DNA of 64,000 bases. It comes from Propionispora vibrioides. Its GTDB lineage: Bacteria > Bacillota > Negativicutes > Propionisporales > Propionisporaceae. Within the stretch, counting starts at the first letter, position 1; every line of letters starts with the position of its first letter. Both the position numbers and the translations under genes were made by a program. Below the pieces are notes generated by a model that saw only the letters and a program-made list of their open reading frames with translations, had not been told where the DNA came from and ran no database searches. This document shows positions 58,177-64,000 of this stretch, in pieces. The stretch covers positions 62,001-126,000 of the forward strand of contig NZ_FODY01000006.1 of the NCBI RefSeq assembly GCF_900110485.1, given 5' to 3'.

Positions 58177-58315
58177 CTTCTACATTGTCCAAATTGGCAA
58201 TCAAGGTTACAGACTCACTATAACAAGCCAACACATTATTACAAGAAAAAGAAGCCGCCCACAAATTAATCAATTCATGTATGAGAGCATCCGTTTGATG
58301 ATTCTTTTCTATCAT
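58166..58315 (-). CDS. Possible 49-residue ORF downstream of the LytTR regulator
   Basis: ATG lies 1 base after the stop of the response regulator (TGATATG), so re-initiation is possible; Shine-Dalgarno weak. Begins MIEKNHQTDALIHELINLWA, contains CNNVLACY. The last codons and stop come from the family B repeat fragment, so this may be a truncated gene. Confidence 0.35.
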   Translation of the reverse strand: MIEKNHQTDALIHELINLWAASFSCNNVLACYSESVTLIANLDNVEVGS

Positions 58316-58316
58316 A

Positions 58317-59057
58317 TCAAATCCCAATCTTCATTTTAAATTTCTGTTCTAATAGTATTGCCTTTTCCTTAGTTAGCAGAGCATCCTCTTTTATGCCTCT
58401 AAGCTTGACAATATATGTCCATCTTCCATACATCGCTATTCTGTGAATTTTACTAATTTGAATAATATAAGATTTATGACTGCGTATGAATTGGTTCTCT
58501 GGTAGTTTCGCTTCAATTTCCGAAAGCGTTTCTGTCGTATGGTATTTCCCCTGTTCAGTAATGATCGTGGTGGTTCGATCTTCACGCTGAATCAGTATAA
58601 TATCATTAGGATGAACAATAGCAAGTCCTTCTTTATCCTTAATGAGGATTTCGCATCTTAGCTCTTTTTGAATAGGAGAGTATTCTTGTTCATTCGCCTG
58701 AATACGTTGCATCCTGTTAACTGTTTCTTTTAATCTCGCCATTTTAAAAGGCTTAACAAGATAGTCAAAAGCATATAGTTCAAATGCTTGTGGCATATAT
58801 TTCTCAAATGCTGTTACAAAAACAATCATACATTTGGGGGTTATATCAATAATCCGCTTAGCTGCATCGAAACCGTTTTTTTTCCCCATTTCTACATCTA
58901 GAAAAACAGCATGTGGTCTATGAAGTGTAACCATTTCAACGGCTTGATCGGCATTCTCGGCTTCTCCTACTATAACCACATCTTTCATTGACTGCAGGGC
59001 CTTTTGCAGCAATATGCGCATGCCTTCCTGATCGTCAACAATTATGACATTAAACAA
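58317..59057 (-). CDS. LytTR family response regulator (AgrA/LytR-like)
   Basis: Receiver domain: NVIIVDDQEGM, phosphoacceptor in VFLDVEMGKKNG, FVTAFEKY, and YLVKPFK. The LytTR DNA-binding domain follows (about 145-245: ILIQREDRTTTIITEQGKYH, FIRSHKSYIIQI). I start at TTG after AAAGGGGG (about 246 residues); an ATG 14 codons upstream lies too close to its AAGGA. Partner of the kinase upstream. Target genes unknown. Confidence 0.88.
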   Translation of the reverse strand: MFNVIIVDDQEGMRILLQKALQSMKDVVIVGEAENADQAVEMVTLHRPHAVFLDVEMGKKNGFDAAKRIIDITPKCMIVFVTAFEKYMPQAFELYAFDYLVKPFKMARLKETVNRMQRIQANEQEYSPIQKELRCEILIKDKEGLAIVHPNDIILIQREDRTTTIITEQGKYHTTETLSEIEAKLPENQFIRSHKSYIIQISKIHRIAMYGRWTYIVKLRGIKEDALLTKEKAILLEQKFKMKIGI

Positions 59058-59176
59058 AACGGTGCCCCCTTTCTTTTTAGAACTTATAAGCTTTTTCATA
59101 TCCTTCGTTCTATTTGATTTATATTTTTATTACACTACGTTTTATAATTAATTCAAATCACTGCAAGCATAAATCT

Positions 59177-59899
59177 TCACGTCTTAATTGCCGCTTTAAA
59201 GAGCTTTATGGTAAAGATCATCCCGTACTCAGCACTGGTAGCCCAAACATCCCCATAGTTTTTTAATGCTTTCTTAACAAGAAACAGACCAAGGCCATGT
59301 CCTTCTTGGTTTTTACTTGTTGTGCCTTCTCTAAACGCAGAAGCTATCTCTTCCTCATTTAAGCGCCTGCCAGTATTAGCTACCTCAAAAAAATAGCTGT
59401 GCATATCTTCAAAGATCCTTATCCAGACACATTTATCATCCGCCACCCTGGAAGTCGCTTCAAACGCATTATCAATTAAATTGCTTAAACAGCCGCATAG
59501 CTCCCACTCTTCCATCTCAATTTCAGAAAGGCTAGAACTTGCATTAACATAAAAGCGGATTCGTTTATGCTCTGCTTCATTGCTTTTAGTTTGTAGAAGA
59601 GCATTAATGGCAATCTTTTCTGTTTTGATATTATTATTTAACTGATTAATTTTACCGTAAATCTTATTGAGATAGTGGAATGCTTCCTCATACGCTTGGA
59701 GTTCAATCAAACCATATGTCACTTGCAGATGATTTAAAAAATCATGTCTTTGAGCTCTTAAATCATTATTTAGTAATTCAATATTTCGATAGGCTGTTAT
59801 CTGCTGTTTATTTTGTCGCCATTTGCTAATCAAAAAGATATTTATGACTAACAGCAGCCCATTGACGCAAAGTATAAGAAACACTAAGCCAAATTCCAT
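59177..59899 (-). CDS. Sensor histidine kinase, GHKL type (AgrC/CitS-like)
   Basis: A single N-terminal membrane segment (about 3-25) and little sensor domain. The phospho-accepting helix RAQRHDFLNHLQVTYGLIEL is of the SpoOB/AgrC class. The ATPase has LSNLIDNAFEA (N box), FEVANTGRRL and EGHGLGLFLVKKAL. 240 residues, short for AgrC, which has 5-6 membrane segments. So the signal may be sensed through another protein, perhaps the small membrane protein upstream. Confidence 0.88.
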   Translation of the reverse strand: MEFGLVFLILCVNGLLLVINIFLISKWRQNKQQITAYRNIELLNNDLRAQRHDFLNHLQVTYGLIELQAYEEAFHYLNKIYGKINQLNNNIKTEKIAINALLQTKSNEAEHKRIRFYVNASSSLSEIEMEEWELCGCLSNLIDNAFEATSRVADDKCVWIRIFEDMHSYFFEVANTGRRLNEEEIASAFREGTTSKNQEGHGLGLFLVKKALKNYGDVWATSAEYGMIFTIKLFKAAIKT

Positions 59900-59997
59900 T
59901 ATATTACCTCTTTACGTGTATAATTGATAATAGCATTTTTATCGTTAAGGGCCCCATCTACCAGAAATGAGGAAAGATTGTTTACAACTTGTTCTGG

Positions 59998-60339
59998 CTA
60001 TAAACGCCACATCCATTTTGAATCAATTGTCCCGTTACCGCCATACCAGTTTTGCTTCATGGCTATTATCGCCCAGCCTTCTTTGAGTTTATCTTCTAAA
60101 GCGTATTTAACTCTGAAGAATTTATAGCTTAATTCTGCTTCTTTGTACTCCTGATTAATAGGACAGTTCGTTCTTTTCACCTGTTCAATATTAATAATAT
60201 TTCCACCTAACAATCTAATCTTTTTTTCTATGATACTCATACGCTCATTGTAAACACTTCTAGAAGTTACTATAAGCATCCATGAGGAGATGATAACGCC
60301 ACCTACAAGCGTTAAAAATAATGCTACTTGTAATTCCAT
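59998..60339 (-). CDS. Small single-span membrane protein next to the kinase
   Basis: About 113 residues from the ATG 8 bases after GGGGG. One membrane segment (LQVALFLTLVGGVIISSWML), then a basic, soluble part with ERMSIIEKKIRLLGG and ending GWAIIAMKQNWYGG and WMWRL. Not recognised. Same strand and upstream of the kinase, with about 100 bases between; it may be an accessory sensor. Confidence 0.55.
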   Translation of the reverse strand: MELQVALFLTLVGGVIISSWMLIVTSRSVYNERMSIIEKKIRLLGGNIINIEQVKRTNCPINQEYKEAELSYKFFRVKYALEDKLKEGWAIIAMKQNWYGGNGTIDSKWMWRL

Positions 60340-60459
60340 TTTTAATACCCCCAAACCATATATATTATACTTTTATTAAACCACGCTTTATGATTAATTC
60401 AAGACACTTTGCCTCAAACATACACTTTAATGCTCTAATTGTCATTTTGTAGAAATAGT

Positions 60460-60623
60460 CTAGTGCCTCATCCGGCAAAGTCTGTAGCAGATCACCGGCC
60501 TTTTTACCGTCAGTCTTCGTTGTCGTCGGCTTACATATATCCGATATGCGCGCCTCCTCCGTCTTGCCTGACGGCAAAAATTCTCGACGCCATACTACAT
60601 CTTCCTACCGGATGAGGCACTAG
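60460..60623. repeat. MITE-like palindromic repeat, family A, copy 4, perfect ends
   Basis: 164 bases with perfect 16-bp inverted ends CTAGTGCCTCATCCGG. Inside: TTTTTACCGTCAG paired with CTGACGGCAAAAA. The minus strand carries the family core CAGGCAAGACGGAGGAG, a CATATCGGATATATG centre and CCGACGACAACGAAGACTG. Outermost CTAG on both sides fits a YTAR target copy. It abuts an integrase remnant. A 70-codon minus frame here (60365-60577) is judged not a gene. Confidence 0.75.
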
Positions 60624-60765
60624 CTTGAAAGGGGTTCATGCAATAGCTGGCAGACTTAAGGCCAAGGAAATTTGGGAACGGCTTGGACGTTCTGATGACA
60701 CAACCAGAAAAGTATATCTGCATGTCGCCAAAACAAAAGAAAGAGGCTCCTCAAGAGTTCACTGA
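60622..60765 (+). pseudogene. C-terminal remnant of a tyrosine recombinase/integrase
   Basis: In-frame codons read VHAIAGRLKAKEIWERLGRS, then DDTTRKVYLHVAKTKER, then a stop. This is the end of a phage-type integrase: the His-x-x region, the LGHS-like LGRS and the catalytic tyrosine in KVYLHV. The rest of the gene is missing; it begins at the family A element. Confidence 0.7.
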
Positions 60766-60782
60766 ACTCATGAGGAGCCTCT
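60742..60782 (-). terminator. Rho-independent terminator of groESL
   Basis: 12-bp arms AGAGGCTCCTCA/TGAGGAGCCTCT with an inner GAGTTCA/TGAACTC stem, then TTCTTTTG on the minus strand. It overlaps the end of the integrase remnant. Confidence 0.88.
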
Positions 60783-60858
60783 GATAAAACAAATTTTATG
60801 TGGTCAAGGCACCAATCTGAGCACCTGGCCCCTTAAACTCAAGGGGTCAAAGCACACC

Positions 60859-62508
<1,650 letters not shown>

Positions 62509-62531
62509 TTACCTCCCGTAATTGATTTTTA

Positions 62532-62831
<300 letters not shown>

Positions 62832-62861
62832 TTATCGTGTTTGTCATTTATAATTTACTTG

Positions 62862-62888
62862 TTAGCACTCACTAAGGTTGAGTGCTAA
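62862..62888. promoter_or_regulatory. CIRCE operator (HrcA binding site)
   Basis: TTAGCACTC, 9 bases, GAGTGCTAA: exact consensus. It lies between the promoter and groES and is bound by the HrcA repressor. Confidence 0.98.
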
Positions 62889-62899
62889 TTCCATAAATT

Positions 62900-62928
62900 A
62901 TAATATATAATTTGCACAAAAAAATCAA
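62900..62928 (-). promoter_or_regulatory. Sigma-A promoter of groESL
   Basis: Minus strand TTGATT, 17 bases, TATTAT, just upstream of CIRCE. A second possible -10, TATAAT, lies 3 bases further. Confidence 0.55.
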
Positions 62929-62983
62929 GAGCTTTCTGGGGAAAAATCCACTTTTTTTACAACTTGGGTACAACTTTCCTGTT

Positions 62984-63145
62984 CTAGTACCTTGTCAGCC
63001 TTAAAACACCAGGAGAATGGTAAAGCTATTTTCACGACCCAAGACGAAAGAAGGAGGTATACCGGCAGTATGCTAACTGACGATAACGAAGGTGGCGAAA
63101 AATAGACCGCCAGTATTCACTGGATTAAGACTAACAGGATACTAG
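62984..63145. repeat. MITE-like palindromic repeat, family A, copy 5
   Basis: 162 bases. Inverted ends CTAGTACCTTGTCAGCCTTA and, in complement, CTAGTATCCTGTTAGTCTTA, with CTAG outermost on both sides. Core CCAAGACGAAAG, AAGGAGG and TGACGATAACGAAGG. The stretch 63146-63270 holds a loose ACTCTC/GAGAGT dyad and nothing else recognised. Confidence 0.65.
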
Positions 63146-63274
63146 TATGGCCCCATCTGGAAAATTTATTCAAATTGCAAAAGAAACTCTCAGAGAGCCG
63201 GACCGGACTTCCCCGAGAGTTATATACTGACCGCTAAACCGGCAAACAATGCTCGCAAGGCGGCCTATGAGACA

Positions 63275-63300
63275 AAACCCAGCAGCAGCCTGCCGGGTTT
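63275..63300 (-). terminator. Probable terminator of the ANTAR regulator gene
   Basis: AAACCC/GGGTTT plus GCAG/CTGC with a mismatch, directly after the stop. The T-run is only TTTTG. Confidence 0.5.
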
Positions 63301-63301
63301 A

Positions 63302-63883
63302 CTACCTTTTCTTTGTAACGGACTCTACAATCGCCTCAGCCACTTCCCTTATAGATTTCCGTTTACTCATACTATACTGCTGAATACGGCGGTATGCTTC
63401 ACTTTCATTCAAATTATAGGCATCCATCAGAATGCCCTTGGCCCGGTCTAAAATTTTACGGGTCTCCAGAGAGTTTTTAACGCCTTCCAGTTCCTGTTCC
63501 AATTCGGTAATTTCCCGGAACCGAGAGAGAGCAATTTCCATTGCCGGAAATAAATTTACCTCTTTGACCGGTTTGACCAGATAGGCCAATACACCTGAGT
63601 CTTTTGCCCTTTCCACTATTTCTTTCTGACTAAATGCAGTAAGCAGCAAAACCGGTGAAAGTTTTTCGTTGGAAATAACTTTTGCAGCCGCAATTCCATC
63701 CATCTCCGGCATTTTTATATCCATGATCACCAGATCGGGGCGCAGCTTTCTCACTAATTCCACCGCTTTCACCCCGTCGTTGGCTTCACCGATCACAGTA
63801 TGTCCGGCTTCTTCCAGTATTTCTTTCAAATCCATGCGGATAATTGATTCATTGTCCGCTATCACGATACGCAAAGGTTGCAT
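63302..63883 (-). CDS. ANTAR-domain response regulator (RNA-binding antiterminator)
   Basis: Receiver domain (1-120): RIVIADNESIIRMDLKEIL, phosphoacceptor in LVIMDIKMPEMDG, LLTAFSQ, YLVKPV. The ANTAR domain (about 130-190) has LETRKILDRAKGILMD and NESEAYRRIQQYSMSKRKS, which bind paired RNA hairpins and prevent termination in EutV/NasR/AmiR. The ATG follows GGAGGG; 193 residues. Its RNA targets are not apparent in the window. Confidence 0.92.
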   Translation of the reverse strand: MQPLRIVIADNESIIRMDLKEILEEAGHTVIGEANDGVKAVELVRKLRPDLVIMDIKMPEMDGIAAAKVISNEKLSPVLLLTAFSQKEIVERAKDSGVLAYLVKPVKEVNLFPAMEIALSRFREITELEQELEGVKNSLETRKILDRAKGILMDAYNLNESEAYRRIQQYSMSKRKSIREVAEAIVESVTKKR

Positions 63884-63887
63884 ATGA

Positions 63888-64000
63888 TTATTTCCCTCCT
63901 TCCACTTCGCGGGGTATGGTAATGCACGCATGAGTCCCATTATTGGCGTATAGCTGAAAACTGCCGCCAAGATCGTCTTCTATCAAGGTGCGCACAATCT
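63888..64000 (-). CDS. C-terminal end of a sensor histidine kinase (partial)
   Basis: The minus strand is open from the window edge and reads RTLIEDDLGGSFQLYANNGT then HACITIPREVEGGK and stop. The LxGxF..N.GT.xxIxxP pattern is the end of a HATPase_c domain of the PdtaS/EutW group, the usual partner of ANTAR regulators. The stop is 4 bases before the regulator's start and the Shine-Dalgarno of the regulator lies inside it. Confidence 0.75.
   Translation of the reverse strand, partial: IVRTLIEDDLGGSFQLYANNGTHACITIPREVEGGK

Noticed and set aside
60365-60577. 70-codon minus-strand frame before the small membrane protein
   Set aside because: Most of it lies inside a family A repeat, so its N-terminal half is repeat DNA; only the last dozen codons recur elsewhere.

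Overview
The window looks like chromosomal DNA of a diderm, spore-forming Firmicute of the Negativicutes, most likely Sporomusaceae. This is inferred from gene content, not from a database search. Firmicute traits are a CBS/DRTGG family II pyrophosphatase, a short HisG with HisZ, a YerC-type TrpR homologue, HPr with His15 and Ser46, a SAM-I riboswitch, a guanine riboswitch, a CIRCE operator on groESL and a PdaB-like deacetylase. They coexist with an AcrB-type RND pump, futalosine-route menaquinone genes and cytochrome bd. Most genes lie on the minus strand in tight operons with overlapping starts and stops. No rRNA, tRNA, CRISPR array or intact transposase gene was seen.

Layout. 1-6.7 kb: end of an unknown gene, the pcrA-ligA pair and the CBS-pyrophosphatase. 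6.9-10 kb: a two-gene radical SAM/DUF4130-type DNA metabolism operon behind a promoter with two LexA-like dyads, then a divergent polysaccharide deacetylase. 10.3-14.6 kb: ptsH-ptsI and an adjacent sigma-54 activator that carries its own HPr domain; a near-consensus -24/-12 promoter lies in front of ptsH. 14.9-23.6 kb: hisGDBHAF-hisIE, and separately yerC-hisZ-HD gene, with a D-2-hydroxyacid dehydrogenase on the other strand between them. 23.7-26.5 kb: metNIQ under a SAM-I riboswitch. 26.6-34.3 kb: RND pump and its adaptor, a P-loop protein related to PEP carboxykinase and HPr kinase, and a TetR regulator. 34.6-43.9 kb: purECFMNHD and an NCS2 purine permease under a guanine riboswitch. 44.3-50.3 kb: cydABDC. 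50.5-56.1 kb: guaA, then mqnE-mqnA-mqnC and an MTAP-like phosphorylase. 56.4-60.4 kb: PdaB-like deacetylase, a small membrane protein and an AgrC/AgrA-like two-component system with tiny ORFs around it. 60.6-62.9 kb: integrase remnant and groESL. 63.3-64 kb: an ANTAR response regulator and the end of its probable kinase.

Between the genes lie at least three families of short (90-180 bp), palindromic, MITE-like repeats. Several sit between 4-base YTAR-like target copies (CTAG, CTAA), and two copies sit exactly on stop codons of flanking genes. The most interesting possible new systems are: (1) a PTS circuit in which an HPr-domain sigma-54 activator is paired with a sigma-54 promoter driving ptsHI; (2) an MTAP-type phosphorylase translationally coupled to mqnC, in the place where futalosine hydrolase would be expected; (3) the orphan PEPCK/HprK-like P-loop protein.
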